DNA from: Chitinophagales bacterium
GTDB lineage: Bacteria > Bacteroidota > Bacteroidia > Chitinophagales > JADIYW01
Direction: 5' to 3'
Length of the DNA stretch: 64,000 nucleotides
Assembly (NCBI GenBank): GCA_020636535.1
Contig: JACJXT010000011.1
Span: 1,674,001-1,738,000 of the forward strand
Shown here piece after piece: positions 42,767 through 53,354 of this stretch (within the stretch, counting starts at the first letter, position 1; every line of letters begins with the position of its first letter). Below the pieces are notes generated by a model, which was not told where the DNA came from, did not search any database, and was given only the letters and a program-made list of their open reading frames with translations. The position numbers and the translations under genes were made by a program.

Positions 42767-42772
42767 CAGTCT

Positions 42773-43237
42773 GTGAGTAAGCAAAAAGAGCCAACCGCTA
42801 TTGTAAACAAAAAAGCTTTGTTTAACTACGAAAAATTAGATTCGTACAATGCTGGTATTATACTTGGTGGTACAGAAGTAAAAGCTGTAAGAGAAGGAAA
42901 GGTAAATTTATCGGACAGTTATTGTTTTTTTAGAGCTGGTGAATTATGGATTAAGAATTTACATATTTCTGAATATAAGTTTGGTTCATATACCAATCAT
43001 GAACCATTGCGATTGCGAAAGTTGTTGTTGCAAAAACGAGAGTTAAAAAGACTTCAAGCTAAAATAAAAGAAAAAGGTTTAACAATTATTCCATATAAAT
43101 TATATTTTAATGAACGAAGCATTGTTAAAATTGAAATATTTTTAGCTAAAGGTAAAAAAGTATACGACAAGCGAGAATCGTTAAAAGCCAAAGACCAAAA
43201 ACGAGACATAGAAAGAGTTAAAAAGAGATTCTCGTAA
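42773..43237 (+). CDS. smpB: SsrA-binding protein SmpB
   Basis: SmpB carries tmRNA to stalled ribosomes. The 154-residue protein has the OB-like core: NYEKLDSYNAGIILGGTEVKAVREGKVNLSDSY (the central motif), then the AKGKKVYDKRESLKAKDQKRD helical tail that enters the mRNA channel. I start at GTG 42773 (MSKQKEP) because the -7 box covers the alternative TTG at 42764; the mRNA would be nearly leaderless. A tmRNA gene was not found in the window. Confidence 0.94.
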   Translation: MSKQKEPTAIVNKKALFNYEKLDSYNAGIILGGTEVKAVREGKVNLSDSYCFFRAGELWIKNLHISEYKFGSYTNHEPLRLRKLLLQKRELKRLQAKIKEKGLTIIPYKLYFNERSIVKIEIFLAKGKKVYDKRESLKAKDQKRDIERVKKRFS

Positions 43238-43317
43238 ATTATTTTATTAATTTTTAAATAATGTTATTTTTTAATATTACTATAATAAACCAATATCATC
43301 TAATTCAAAATATTGTT

Positions 43318-43325
43318 TATATTTG
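43318..43325 (+). promoter_or_regulatory. -7 box for the aminotransferase gene
   Basis: TATATTTG fits TAnnTTTG, 63 bases before the TTG start, so there is a longer leader. Confidence 0.45.
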
Positions 43326-43388
43326 AGCCGTTTAGGAAAAAATTGTTCCTATTTCTTTTATTGTTAATAATTAAAAATACAATTACAA

Positions 43389-44501
43389 TTGAAAAAACTA
43401 TTAATGATTCCTGGTCCGATAGAGTTTGAAAACGAAGTTTTACAATCTATGGCAAGACCTACATTAGGTCATACCGATCCTGATTTTATAACTATTTTTG
43501 CGAATAGTTTGAAACTATTTAAAGCAGTATGTCAAACCAATTTAGGACAGGCATTTATTATTGCTGGAACTGGAACATTTGCAATGGAAATGGCTATCGC
43601 TAATCTTATAGAAAAAGGAGATGAAGTTCTTGTAATTTCTACAGGTTATTTTGGTTTACGCTATGCTGAAATGCTTAAAAGATATGGTGCTAATGTAGAT
43701 ATTCTTGAAGCAGCAATGGGAAATATTGTACCAATGAAAGACATTGAAGCTCAATTAAAAACTAAAAACTATAAGCTCTTAACTTTTACACATGTTGATA
43801 CCTCTACTGCGGTTCTAAACGATGCACAAGCTATTGGAGCTTTATGTAAAAAATATAATGTACTAAGTGTTCTTGATGGTGTTTGCTCTGTAGCTGGAGA
43901 AGAAATTAAGCAAGATGAATGGGAAATAGATGTTGTGCTCACTGCTTCTCAAAAAGCAATAGGCGTACCTCCAGGTCTTGCCTTGTTATCTGTTTCGCCT
44001 AAAGCTATAGAAGTGTTTAATCAGCGACAAAGTCTTGTACCAAACTACTACGCCGATTGGTCGAATTGGTTGCCTATTATGAAAGCATATGAAAATAAAC
44101 AAGCGGCTTACTTTGCTACGCCTCCTGTGAACCTTATTTTTGCTTTAGAAGAGAGTTTGAATATAATATTGAAAGAAGGTTTAGATGTTCGTTTTAAAAG
44201 GCATAAAGAAAATGGAGCTGAAATGCGAGCAGCTCTTAGAAATCTTGGTTTAAAAATGATTCCAAAAAGTGAAGCCGTATCAGCGAATACACTTTCTGCT
44301 GTATTTTATCCAGATAATATAGATGCAAGTATATTAAAATTAATCAATGAAAAAGGTGTAGTATTGGCTGGCGGACTTTTACCTGATATTAAACAACAGT
44401 ATTTTAGAATTGGACATATGGGCTCTACTAGTAATAATGAATTATCTATTACGATAAAAGCAATAACATCTGCGTTAGAAGAAAGTGGATTTAATAACTA
44501 A
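43389..44501 (+). CDS. Class V aminotransferase (alanine-glyoxylate / serine-pyruvate type)
   Basis: A PLP enzyme of 370 residues. It opens MIPGPIEFENEVLQSMARPTLGHTDPDF, the classic start. IAGTGTFAMEMAI follows, then VLDGVCSVAGEEI with the PLP Asp. SQKAIGVPPGLALLSVS has the PLP-binding Lys189 and DIKQQYFRIGHMG closes. It would convert glyoxylate or serine with alanine or pyruvate. The start is TTG at 43389; an ATG five codons in is the alternative. It stands alone. gcvP, which consumes glycine, lies 16 kb away. Confidence 0.9.
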   Translation: MKKLLMIPGPIEFENEVLQSMARPTLGHTDPDFITIFANSLKLFKAVCQTNLGQAFIIAGTGTFAMEMAIANLIEKGDEVLVISTGYFGLRYAEMLKRYGANVDILEAAMGNIVPMKDIEAQLKTKNYKLLTFTHVDTSTAVLNDAQAIGALCKKYNVLSVLDGVCSVAGEEIKQDEWEIDVVLTASQKAIGVPPGLALLSVSPKAIEVFNQRQSLVPNYYADWSNWLPIMKAYENKQAAYFATPPVNLIFALEESLNIILKEGLDVRFKRHKENGAEMRAALRNLGLKMIPKSEAVSANTLSAVFYPDNIDASILKLINEKGVVLAGGLLPDIKQQYFRIGHMGSTSNNELSITIKAITSALEESGFNN

Positions 44502-44548
44502 ACAATTAGCATAGAATTAAAAAGAGATTTTAGTAGAAGGTTTTGTTA

Positions 44549-46321
44549 TTATTCTTGTTCTTTTAGAATTTTATTATAAACTTTATTGAACAATATTAAA
44601 TTAGTTTGATTAGGATATTCTGTTAAGTATTTTTCTGCTTTTGTTTTTATTTTTTGTTTATGTTCATCTGATAGTTTTGCAACAATATCTTTTAAACCAT
44701 AGACATCTATTCCTTCAACTATAACATCAGGTTCTGAATCGTCTAAAAGAAAATAATTATAATACAAGTTTTCTTGTGCTGTACTAGTACCTTCATTTTC
44801 ATTATTATAAAAAATATCTATTGCATTATCTAATATTTCAAAACAATACTCGCCTTTCTTTTTTTCACTATCTGATTGTCTGATTAGTTCATTCAAAAAA
44901 TTATATTTACTAAACTTTAATGGCAATGCACCATTATATTTTGAGATGTTATTATCTATTACTGAAATGACATCTTCAACACCTAATGGTAATAAATCTT
45001 CATATTCATAACTAGCTTGAGATACATAATATAATGGATTGCTGTTTAAAAAATTGTCTAGTTTGCTTAAGCTAGTCCAAAATGTAGGTTTTATTTCATC
45101 ATCATTTTCAATTTCTTCTTCTTCATAATATAAATCATCAGAAATAGCCGAATAAACAAAATAACCCAAGAGTGCAAATAAGTCTTTATCAGTAATTGCA
45201 CTATAATTTGGATCATTTTTCATTTCTCTTATAATTACCTCTACTTTATTTTTCTCTATGTTTTCAGATTGCACAATAGCTGGTATTAAGTATTCAAACA
45301 TTTTTTCTTTTGTTGTATGAATTGATATAAAACGCTTAAATGATGCAGAAAATTCAATTAGAATATCTACAGTTTCAAACATAAATGGAAGTTCAGAATA
45401 TATAGATTTATCATCATAAATAAATATATAATATATTATACTCTTTAATAATATTTGCTCAACAGAATCTTTTTCTTGATTAATTATTGTAGTAAAATTA
45501 TTTTCTAATTCATCAATTTTTTGTATCGAATAACTTTCATAATCATCACTTAATATATTATCAATTACATTAGCAATTAATGTTCTGTTAGACATATTTT
45601 TATTATTAGCACTACATATTTTTAAAGATGACTTAATTCCCTTAAATGGTTCGTAATCATAAGCATAATCTTGATTATATTCGTACGATTCAATATCATC
45701 AATTAATTTATTAGTATTTATCCATTTACACTGTGTCAATAAATCTGTTAAGGTTTTTTTAATTTGTTTTTCAGATTTTTCTTTTTCTGATAGCAAATCA
45801 CACAAAGCAAGATTTAAATACACAGTACTTGAAGTATCATTATTAACTTGACTTTGTAGTGCATTAATGATTTTTTGTACTATTTCATTTCTTTTATTTT
45901 TGTCTTCTTTCAATTCATCATCATATTCACAATCATAAAGATATTTTCTAACTTCTAATCTTAGTGCAAAAAGCGAAGCTTCTTCAATTTTATTATAAGA
46001 TTCATAGTTTTTACTCAAGTAGTAAATCCACTTTGTTACAGATGGTTCTAACTTTTTTTGTTCTAAATATTGTTTACCATATAAACTAACTTGAATAAAA
46101 TGATACGCTATTTGATATTCTGGATCATTTTCGCTCCAATTTTCATCTAGTAAAATTTTATTCGCTTTATTTAAATCATTATAATAGTTACAATAATAAA
46201 GTACTTTTTCTAGGTTAGACTGTTTAAGATGACTTCCAATAAATAAATCTTCACCAAACTCATCTGAGCTGTATACATTTATACTAACACAAAAAAGTAA
46301 AAATATTATACTACATTTCAT
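44549..46321 (-). CDS. Unrecognised exported acidic protein
   Basis: A 590-residue protein with a short signal peptide (CSIIFLLFCVSINVYSS). The rest is almost entirely helical and very acidic, with runs such as YEEEEIENDDEIKP and DYESYSIQKIDELEN; no domain was recognised. Long amphipathic helices and the absence of repeats or sorting domain suggest a soluble periplasmic protein. The codon and base pattern look like the surroundings. It may be a lineage-specific gene. Confidence 0.7.
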   Translation of the reverse strand: MKCSIIFLLFCVSINVYSSDEFGEDLFIGSHLKQSNLEKVLYYCNYYNDLNKANKILLDENWSENDPEYQIAYHFIQVSLYGKQYLEQKKLEPSVTKWIYYLSKNYESYNKIEEASLFALRLEVRKYLYDCEYDDELKEDKNKRNEIVQKIINALQSQVNNDTSSTVYLNLALCDLLSEKEKSEKQIKKTLTDLLTQCKWINTNKLIDDIESYEYNQDYAYDYEPFKGIKSSLKICSANNKNMSNRTLIANVIDNILSDDYESYSIQKIDELENNFTTIINQEKDSVEQILLKSIIYYIFIYDDKSIYSELPFMFETVDILIEFSASFKRFISIHTTKEKMFEYLIPAIVQSENIEKNKVEVIIREMKNDPNYSAITDKDLFALLGYFVYSAISDDLYYEEEEIENDDEIKPTFWTSLSKLDNFLNSNPLYYVSQASYEYEDLLPLGVEDVISVIDNNISKYNGALPLKFSKYNFLNELIRQSDSEKKKGEYCFEILDNAIDIFYNNENEGTSTAQENLYYNYFLLDDSEPDVIVEGIDVYGLKDIVAKLSDEHKQKIKTKAEKYLTEYPNQTNLILFNKVYNKILKEQE

Positions 46322-46455
46322 TCTTATTTCTATTTATCCTACAATATAATTATTATATCTATATTTTAGAAATAATATTCCTTGTTTCATTTTACTACAC
46401 TCAGAATTTTACAGACAGTTGAAGTATCATTACTCATTACTAGCTATTCCTCCTA

Positions 46456-48057
46456 CTAAGCAATAACTTCGTCTTTTTTCATTTCTGAAGTAAAGTGAAA
46501 CTGAATTTTTGGATAATCTTGTTGTGTGAGTTTTAAAATCCAATCGCTACTAGCTAAGAATACTGCTTTTCCGTCTTTATCTTTTGCCATATAGTTTTGC
46601 TTGGTTCTTACAAAATCTGCTAGTGCTTGTTTATCATCTGATGAAATCCAACATGCTTTATAAAAATTAATTGGCTTAAATGTACAGCTTGCTCCATATT
46701 CGTGTAGCAATCTGTATTGAATCACTTCAAACTGCAACTCTCCTACTGTTCCTATAATTTTTGCATTGGTCATTTCTGTAGTAAACAACTGTGCCACACC
46801 TTCTTCCATAAGTTGTTGCACACCTTTTTCCAATTGCTTAGTTTTCATTGGATCTGTATTGACCAATTCTTTAAAAATTTCTGGAGAGAAACTCGGAATG
46901 CCTTTAAATTGTAAATTTTCACCTTCGGTAAGTGTGTCACCAATTTTAAAATTTCCAGTATCGTTTAATCCAATAACATCACCAGCAAAAGCATCTTCTA
47001 CAATATTTTTATCAGAAGCCATAAAGGTAACTGGATTGCTAAATCGTAGTTTTTTATTTAATCGTGTATGTTGATAGAACTCATTGCGTTCAAATTTACC
47101 AGAACACACTCTTAAAAACGCAATTCTACTTCTATGGTTTGGATCGATATTAGCATGAATTTTAAATACAAATCCAGTAAATTTAGGTTCGTTTGGCATT
47201 ACTACTCTAGTAGTGGTATTTCTTGGTCGTGGATATGGTGCTATTTTTATGAAAGATTCTAGTAACTCTCGTACACCAAAATTATTTACAGCAGAACCAA
47301 AAAACACTGGCGCTATTTGTCCTTCTAAATATTGTTGCACATCAAATACATCATACACACCATCAATTAATTCGATGTCTTCTTTTAGTTTGTCTGCATC
47401 TCTTCTATCTACAAAATTGTAGAGTTCAGCATCATTTAAATCATCAATTGCAATATATTCTTCTTCTACAACTGTTCCTGATGCTTTAAATAAATTCAAT
47501 TTATTATCAAATATATTATAAACACCTTTAAAGAAACTACCTTTGTTAATTGGCCAAGACAATGGTCGTACGCTAATTTCTAATTTTTGTTCTAATTCGT
47601 CTAGTAAGTCAAAAGGATCTTTTCCGTCTCTATCCATTTTATTAACAAACACAATCACAGGCGTATTTCGCATTCTGCAAACTTCCATTAGTTTTTCGGT
47701 TTGCATCTCAACACCTTTCACGCAATCTACTACTAAAATTACACTATCAACAGCTGTTAGTGTTCTGTAAGTATCTTCGGCAAAATCTTTGTGACCTGGT
47801 GTATCTAACAAATTAATGTGTGTGCCTTCATAAACAAAAGACATTACAGAAGTAGCCACAGAAATACCTCTTTGCTTTTCAATTTCCATAAAATCTGAAG
47901 TAGCTGATTTTTTTATTTTGTTTGATTTAACAGCTCCAGCAGTCTGAATAGCACCACCATATAATAAAAACTTTTCGGTCAATGTAGTTTTTCCTGCATC
48001 TGGGTGACTGATAATAGCAAATGTCTTTCTTTTTTCTATTGCTTGTTCTATTGACAT
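46456..48057 (-). CDS. prfC: Peptide chain release factor 3
   Basis: A translational GTPase that removes RF1/RF2 from the ribosome after termination. It has Walker A SHPDAGKTT (17-25), SATSDFMEIEKQRGISVATSVM (switch I region), LDTPGHKDFAEDTYR and NKMDRD. Domain II (EPKFTGFVFKI...RIAFLRVCSG) and domain III follow. At 533 residues it has the normal RF3 length, which sets it apart from EF-G-like proteins. Confidence 0.96.
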   Translation of the reverse strand: MSIEQAIEKRKTFAIISHPDAGKTTLTEKFLLYGGAIQTAGAVKSNKIKKSATSDFMEIEKQRGISVATSVMSFVYEGTHINLLDTPGHKDFAEDTYRTLTAVDSVILVVDCVKGVEMQTEKLMEVCRMRNTPVIVFVNKMDRDGKDPFDLLDELEQKLEISVRPLSWPINKGSFFKGVYNIFDNKLNLFKASGTVVEEEYIAIDDLNDAELYNFVDRRDADKLKEDIELIDGVYDVFDVQQYLEGQIAPVFFGSAVNNFGVRELLESFIKIAPYPRPRNTTTRVVMPNEPKFTGFVFKIHANIDPNHRSRIAFLRVCSGKFERNEFYQHTRLNKKLRFSNPVTFMASDKNIVEDAFAGDVIGLNDTGNFKIGDTLTEGENLQFKGIPSFSPEIFKELVNTDPMKTKQLEKGVQQLMEEGVAQLFTTEMTNAKIIGTVGELQFEVIQYRLLHEYGASCTFKPINFYKACWISSDDKQALADFVRTKQNYMAKDKDGKAVFLASSDWILKLTQQDYPKIQFHFTSEMKKDEVIA

Positions 48058-48206
48058 TTTGCAAAATTAAAGCTATTCTATTGTATCTGCTAATAGCTAT
48101 AAGAAAATTGATTTAATTATAATACTGTCGTTGTTCATAAAATATTAAACAAATTAGACATATTCATTAGAAATTATTACGATATTCGTAGTAGAATGAA
48201 TACCAA

Positions 48207-51200
48207 ATGAAAAACTATCTATTTTATCTTTTACTTTTAATAATATGTACTATTGCACCTAATACAGCTAAAGCATCGCATATTGTTGGTGGTGTAATGA
48301 ATTATAAGTATTTAGGCAATAACAATTACGAAATAACGCTCTATGTATATAGAGATTGCTATAGAGCCAATTCTGGTGCATATTTTGACGATCCTGCTTA
48401 TATACAAATATTTAATGGCAATGGCACTTACTATGGTCAATCTTATGATTATTTAAATTATGAGGCAGTTGACACTTTACCTGTTTTTATAGACGATCCT
48501 TGTTTGGTAGAGATTCCTGATGAATGTGTAGATTGGTATAAATATACTTATAATATTAATTTACCATTCAACCCAAATGGTTATATTATTGCCTATAACA
48601 GATGCTGTAGAAACAGTAGCATATTAAATATTACTAATTATCAACCAGATCCTACACAATATATTTCTTGGGGAGCAACCTATACTATAAGAATTCCTGC
48701 AAATCCAACAGGCAATATACAAAATTCAAGTCCTGTTTTTAATAACTATCCACCAGTAGCTATTTGTGCTAACCGACCTTTAGTTTACGACCATTCTGCT
48801 TACGATGCAGATGGCGATTCTTTAGTGTATGAATTGTGTACACCTTATCATGGTGCTAGTGTAAATGATCCTACAAATGCCAATGTAACAGAATATCCGC
48901 CATTTGATACAGTAAGATGGAAATCGCCATATAATTTAAGTAATTTAATGGGTGGCAGTGATCCTATAAAAATTGATGCTCATACTGGAATCATTACAGG
49001 TACTCCAGTAACTCAAGGTCAGTTTGTTATTGGTGTTTGTGTTAAAGAATATAGAAATGGTGTTTTACTTACTCGTACCATTAGAGATTTTCAGTTTAAT
49101 GTAGGCAATTGTACGCCTTTGGTAAATAGTAGCTTCTTCTCTCCTAATATATTGTGTAATGGTTTTACTGTCAATTTCACAAATCAGAGTAGTGGACAAA
49201 TTACTACTAGAAAATGGTATTTTGGTGATGGTGATTCTTCTACAGCTTTAAATCCATCACATACTTATGCAGATACTGGTGTGTATAATGTAACTTTAGT
49301 TTTAAATGAAGGAACAGATTGTGGTAGTAGTTATACGAGACAAGTTTCTATTCAATATCAAACAATAGAGGCAGATTTTAATATTCAAAATAGTGCATGT
49401 TTACAAACTGGCGATACCATTCGTTTTATTGATTTAAGCTCTGACGAACTCAATGTTGTAAAATGGAATTGGAACTTTTCTACTGGAACTACCGATACTG
49501 TTCAAAATCCTTTTATTATTTATAATGGAAGCTATACCAGCATTAGTGCTACACTTACAGTTACTTCGCAAAATGGATGTACTTCTACTATAAATAAGTT
49601 ATTTCAGTTAAAAACAAAACCTGCAGTTACGCTACAAGATTCTACAGCAATATGCCTTGGTGCTTCAACAACATTTCAAGTAAGCGTTACGCCTAATGAT
49701 AATTATACTTACCAATGGACGCCAACTTCAACTTTAACAAATGCAAACACCAATGCTCCAACTGCTACACCTAGAAGCAACTCATGGTATTATGTTACTG
49801 TAGGATATCAAGATGCTGCTTATGCTAATTGTAAAGTAAACGATAGTATTCTTGTTAAAATTCAAGAACTTCACTTAAATCTTCTAAATGATTCTTTAAA
49901 AATTTGTACAGATACGACTACACTTTCTGTTAGTGGTAACTTTTATATTGTTGAATGGAGTGATGATAGAAACTTTAATAATATTTTAGGAAATGATTTT
50001 TCTTTGCACATTAATCAGACAGAAGCCATTAAAAAATACTTCGTATTTGTGAAAAATAATAACGAGTGCGAAAGTATAGATAGTATAGTTGTAGTAAGCA
50101 ATAAAATATTTCCTACAATAGTTTTAGCAGATAGTTTATTTTTCTGCGGAACTTCAGTAAGCCTAAATGCAACAGTAAGCAATTATGATAATTTAATTTG
50201 GTCAACTAATCCAAGCTATAGTCCAATTATAGCTACAACTGAAGATTTTTCGGCCACGCAAACAAATATCAATCAAACATACTATATTAAAGCATATAAA
50301 AATGGTTGTAGCAAAGAAGACAATATTCCTATAAGAGTTCAACCACTTGTACCAGAAGTTTTATTAGGCGATACTTTATTTGTCTGTGCTGATTCTGTTA
50401 GAGTACAAAATCAAATATTCAATTACGATGAAATTAAATGGAGTTACGATAGAGAATTTACTACTATCTTTTCCACTAGTGCCAATTTTGTTTTATATCA
50501 AAACGAAACAGAAAAAATGTACTATCTATATGTAAGAAAAGGAGAATGTGAGCTATACGATTCACTTAGAGTATTAACTTCTACTATTGTACCAAGTATT
50601 CAAGTAACACAAAGTCCTATACACTTTTGTACCGATGCAGTAAATGGAAGTGCAACTATACAAGATTATACTAGTGTTGCTTGGTACACAGATACAAGTT
50701 TTAATAATTCAATTTCAAATAATAGCAGTTTTAATTACAATCAAACAGAAAGAGAAAAAACATATTATATAAAAGCAAAATATCGTTTTTGTGAAGCTAT
50801 CGACTCTATTACTTTGCACAACAATAAGGTGCTAGTTAGCAAAAGAGATACTGCTGTTTGCATTGGAAATGAATTAACTACTACCATAACAGTTGATGCC
50901 AATAGCAATTATTTAATTCAATGGTCATCTAACGATGTTGATACCATTATTAACAATAGCAATAACAGTATTACATTTACGCCAAATGCCTCTCAATGGT
51001 TAAGCTATACCGTTATCAACGCCTACAATTGTAGAAATAATGATAGTTTATATATTACAGTAAATAGTTTACCAATAGTATTAGCTACAATAGACAAAGA
51101 CACTATTTATGAAGGCGAAACAGTGCAACTAGAAGCCACTCAAGATAATTATTCGTATCAGTGGTTGCCAATAGATATTGTATCAAATAATAGTATTTAT

Positions 51201-51590
51201 AATCCAACAGCAATGCCAAATGAAAATACTTCTTTCTTAGTTACTGTAGAAGATGCAAATGGTTGTATTAATAACGATAGTGTAGCAGTATATGTCAGAG
51301 CTTACAATTGTTCTAACGATTATATTTATATTCCTAATGCATTTACACCAAATGGCGATGGCAATAACGATGAATTTTATGTGCGTTCTGAAACTTTAAC
51401 CGAATATCATTTAATGATTTTTAATCGTTGGGGCGATTTAATTTTCGAATCTCACGATCAAAATGATAAATGGGACGGAACTTATAAAGGAAAACTGGTT
51501 CAAGATGAAGCTTACGCCTATTATTTTGAAGGAAAATGCTTACTTGGAGAAACCATAAAATTAAAAGGTAATATTACCATATTAAAGTAA
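48207..51590 (+). CDS. Type IX-secreted surface protein with PKD domain and type B sorting domain
   Basis: A 1127-residue exported protein with signal peptide MKNYLFYLLLLIICTIAPNT(AKA), a cysteine-containing N-terminal region typical of this family (SHIVGGVMNYKYLGNNNYEI, then GIVTGTP-type cadherin-like turn), and a PKD domain near 330-395 (WYFGDGDSSTALNPSHTYADTG). Three or four repeats follow, each with a Cys-Asp/Glu pattern (KICTDTTTLSV, FFCGTSVSLNA, FVCADSVRV, HFCTDAVNGSA). The C-terminal type B sorting domain begins YIPNAFTPNGDGNNDEF and ends KLKGNITILK. It is a cell-surface cargo of the gliding/type IX machinery, with a PorP-type gene directly downstream. Confidence 0.93.
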   Translation: MKNYLFYLLLLIICTIAPNTAKASHIVGGVMNYKYLGNNNYEITLYVYRDCYRANSGAYFDDPAYIQIFNGNGTYYGQSYDYLNYEAVDTLPVFIDDPCLVEIPDECVDWYKYTYNINLPFNPNGYIIAYNRCCRNSSILNITNYQPDPTQYISWGATYTIRIPANPTGNIQNSSPVFNNYPPVAICANRPLVYDHSAYDADGDSLVYELCTPYHGASVNDPTNANVTEYPPFDTVRWKSPYNLSNLMGGSDPIKIDAHTGIITGTPVTQGQFVIGVCVKEYRNGVLLTRTIRDFQFNVGNCTPLVNSSFFSPNILCNGFTVNFTNQSSGQITTRKWYFGDGDSSTALNPSHTYADTGVYNVTLVLNEGTDCGSSYTRQVSIQYQTIEADFNIQNSACLQTGDTIRFIDLSSDELNVVKWNWNFSTGTTDTVQNPFIIYNGSYTSISATLTVTSQNGCTSTINKLFQLKTKPAVTLQDSTAICLGASTTFQVSVTPNDNYTYQWTPTSTLTNANTNAPTATPRSNSWYYVTVGYQDAAYANCKVNDSILVKIQELHLNLLNDSLKICTDTTTLSVSGNFYIVEWSDDRNFNNILGNDFSLHINQTEAIKKYFVFVKNNNECESIDSIVVVSNKIFPTIVLADSLFFCGTSVSLNATVSNYDNLIWSTNPSYSPIIATTEDFSATQTNINQTYYIKAYKNGCSKEDNIPIRVQPLVPEVLLGDTLFVCADSVRVQNQIFNYDEIKWSYDREFTTIFSTSANFVLYQNETEKMYYLYVRKGECELYDSLRVLTSTIVPSIQVTQSPIHFCTDAVNGSATIQDYTSVAWYTDTSFNNSISNNSSFNYNQTEREKTYYIKAKYRFCEAIDSITLHNNKVLVSKRDTAVCIGNELTTTITVDANSNYLIQWSSNDVDTIINNSNNSITFTPNASQWLSYTVINAYNCRNNDSLYITVNSLPIVLATIDKDTIYEGETVQLEATQDNYSYQWLPIDIVSNNSIYNPTAMPNENTSFLVTVEDANGCINNDSVAVYVRAYNCSNDYIYIPNAFTPNGDGNNDEFYVRSETLTEYHLMIFNRWGDLIFESHDQNDKWDGTYKGKLVQDEAYAYYFEGKCLLGETIKLKGNITILK

Positions 51591-51623
51591 CCATCAATTA
51601 ATAAAAATAACTAATAAAACAAT

Positions 51624-51631
51624 TATATTTG
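51624..51631 (+). promoter_or_regulatory. -7 box for the PorP-OmpA gene
   Basis: TATATTTG fits TAnnTTTG and overlaps the longest-frame TTG start at 51629, which is therefore not the start. Confidence 0.55.
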
Positions 51632-51649
51632 ACCTTTAGAATGAATTAT

Positions 51650-53347
51650 ATGAAAAAAATCTTATTTGTATTTAGCTTGTTTCTATCAACAGTATATATC
51701 AAAGCTCAAGATCCACACTTTAGCCAAATTCAATACAATCCATTATATTTAAATCCAACTTTTGCTGGACAAGCAAAAAAAGACAATCGTTTTGTAGGTT
51801 TGTACAGAGACCAATGGAGAACACTACCAGTTCCCTACTCTACTACATTTGCTTCTTACGATAGAAAATTAAAAGAATGGGAAAGTGGCTGGAGAATTGG
51901 TGGTGGCATCAGTTTCTTATACGATAGAGCTGGCGATGGCTTATTGAGTTCTTTCAATCCAAATTTAACACTATCATTAGCTAAATATTTTAATAGTAGT
52001 AAACAAGCAGTTACACTAGGTATTACCTCTGGTATTACTATAAAATCACTAGATTATTCTAAACTATCATTCGATAATCAGTATGTCGTTGGTTCTGGTT
52101 ACAATCCAAATTTACCAACTGGCGAATCTTTTTCTAACAATAATGTATCTTATCCAAACTTTACAGTTGGTTTAAACTTTTACACACAAATTGGAGAAAA
52201 ATCAAGTTTAGATATTGGTGGTACTGCAAGCAATCTTCACGAACCCAATCAAAACTTTTTATACTTTACAGAAAGTACTTTACCAGCAAGATATGGTGCT
52301 TATGCTAAAGCCATTCTATTTGTAGGTCAACAAAAAAAATGGAATTTACAACCTGGTGTTTTTTATAACAGACAAAATAAATTTAATAATATACTAGCAA
52401 ATGCTATTGCAGAAGTTAGCTTTAAAGAAAACGATAAAGGCAAAGCATTTGGTTTAGGTTTTGGTGCTGGTTATAGAGCTCAAAGCAATGATGCAGTAAT
52501 TGGTTACTTAACTTTATTATATGATAATTTAAGAATTGGAGCAAGTTACGATGCTAATATTTCTAAATTAAAACCAGCTACAAATACATTTGGTGCTTTT
52601 GAATTGGCATTGAATTACGAATGGGGCGAATCTAAACCTAAAAAGAAAAAATGCGATACGATTAGAATTACTCAAATTGAAATTGTACATGATACTATTG
52701 AAATTACCAAAGTAGATACTGTAGAAGTTGAAAAAGAAAGTAGTGTTATCATTATAAATGATTCTACTATTATACCTTGCGATAAAGACATTCAAAAATG
52801 GAATGCTCAGTTATCTCAAATACTACCAGTTGCTGCCTACTTTGCCAACGATCAACCAAATCCAAAATCTACTGCTAAAACAACCTATGCTAATTACCAA
52901 GCTTTGTATATTGACTATTTACAACAAAGAAAAACTTACGAAGAACAATTAGGTAAATTAAATGCAACACAATTGTTTGAAGAAGTACAACAAGAATACA
53001 ACAAAATTGGTGTATTGTACAATGTAATTAAAGAAGCATTAAAACAAGGCAGAACTGTTCGTTTGGACTTCCTTGGATTTACTTCGCCATTAGCTAATTC
53101 TGAGTACAACTTAAACTTATCTAAGCGAAGAATACAAAGTGTTAAAAACTACCTACTAACACTAGAAGATGGTTTCTTAAAACAGTATGTAGATAATGGT
53201 CATTTACATTTACAAGATTTACCATTTGGAGAAACCATTTCAGAAGGAACTGTAAGCGACAAACTTTCAGATCCTAAGCAATCTATTTTCAGTAAAGAAG
53301 CTTCTTTAGAAAGAAAAGTAGAGATAAAATATGTTATAATCCAATAA
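51650..53347 (+). CDS. PorP/SprF-type protein fused to an OmpA-like C-terminal domain
   Basis: A 565-residue outer-membrane protein. After the signal peptide (KKILFVFSLFLSTVYIKA) comes a PorP/SprF barrel domain (DPHFSQIQYNPLYLNPTFAG, then RDQWRTLPVPYSTTFASYDR) to about residue 320. A charged linker with KKKKCDTIRITQIEIVHDTI follows, then a C-terminal domain with OmpA-like features: GRTVRLDFLGFTSPLANSEY, LSKRRIQSVKNYL and a final ERKVEIKYVII. PorP/SprF proteins deliver type B cargo, and this one sits directly behind such a cargo gene (59 bases), so they probably act together. The start at ATG 51650 (or 51641) fits the -7 box. Confidence 0.85.
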   Translation: MKKILFVFSLFLSTVYIKAQDPHFSQIQYNPLYLNPTFAGQAKKDNRFVGLYRDQWRTLPVPYSTTFASYDRKLKEWESGWRIGGGISFLYDRAGDGLLSSFNPNLTLSLAKYFNSSKQAVTLGITSGITIKSLDYSKLSFDNQYVVGSGYNPNLPTGESFSNNNVSYPNFTVGLNFYTQIGEKSSLDIGGTASNLHEPNQNFLYFTESTLPARYGAYAKAILFVGQQKKWNLQPGVFYNRQNKFNNILANAIAEVSFKENDKGKAFGLGFGAGYRAQSNDAVIGYLTLLYDNLRIGASYDANISKLKPATNTFGAFELALNYEWGESKPKKKKCDTIRITQIEIVHDTIEITKVDTVEVEKESSVIIINDSTIIPCDKDIQKWNAQLSQILPVAAYFANDQPNPKSTAKTTYANYQALYIDYLQQRKTYEEQLGKLNATQLFEEVQQEYNKIGVLYNVIKEALKQGRTVRLDFLGFTSPLANSEYNLNLSKRRIQSVKNYLLTLEDGFLKQYVDNGHLHLQDLPFGETISEGTVSDKLSDPKQSIFSKEASLERKVEIKYVIIQ

Positions 53348-53354
53348 AGCATAT

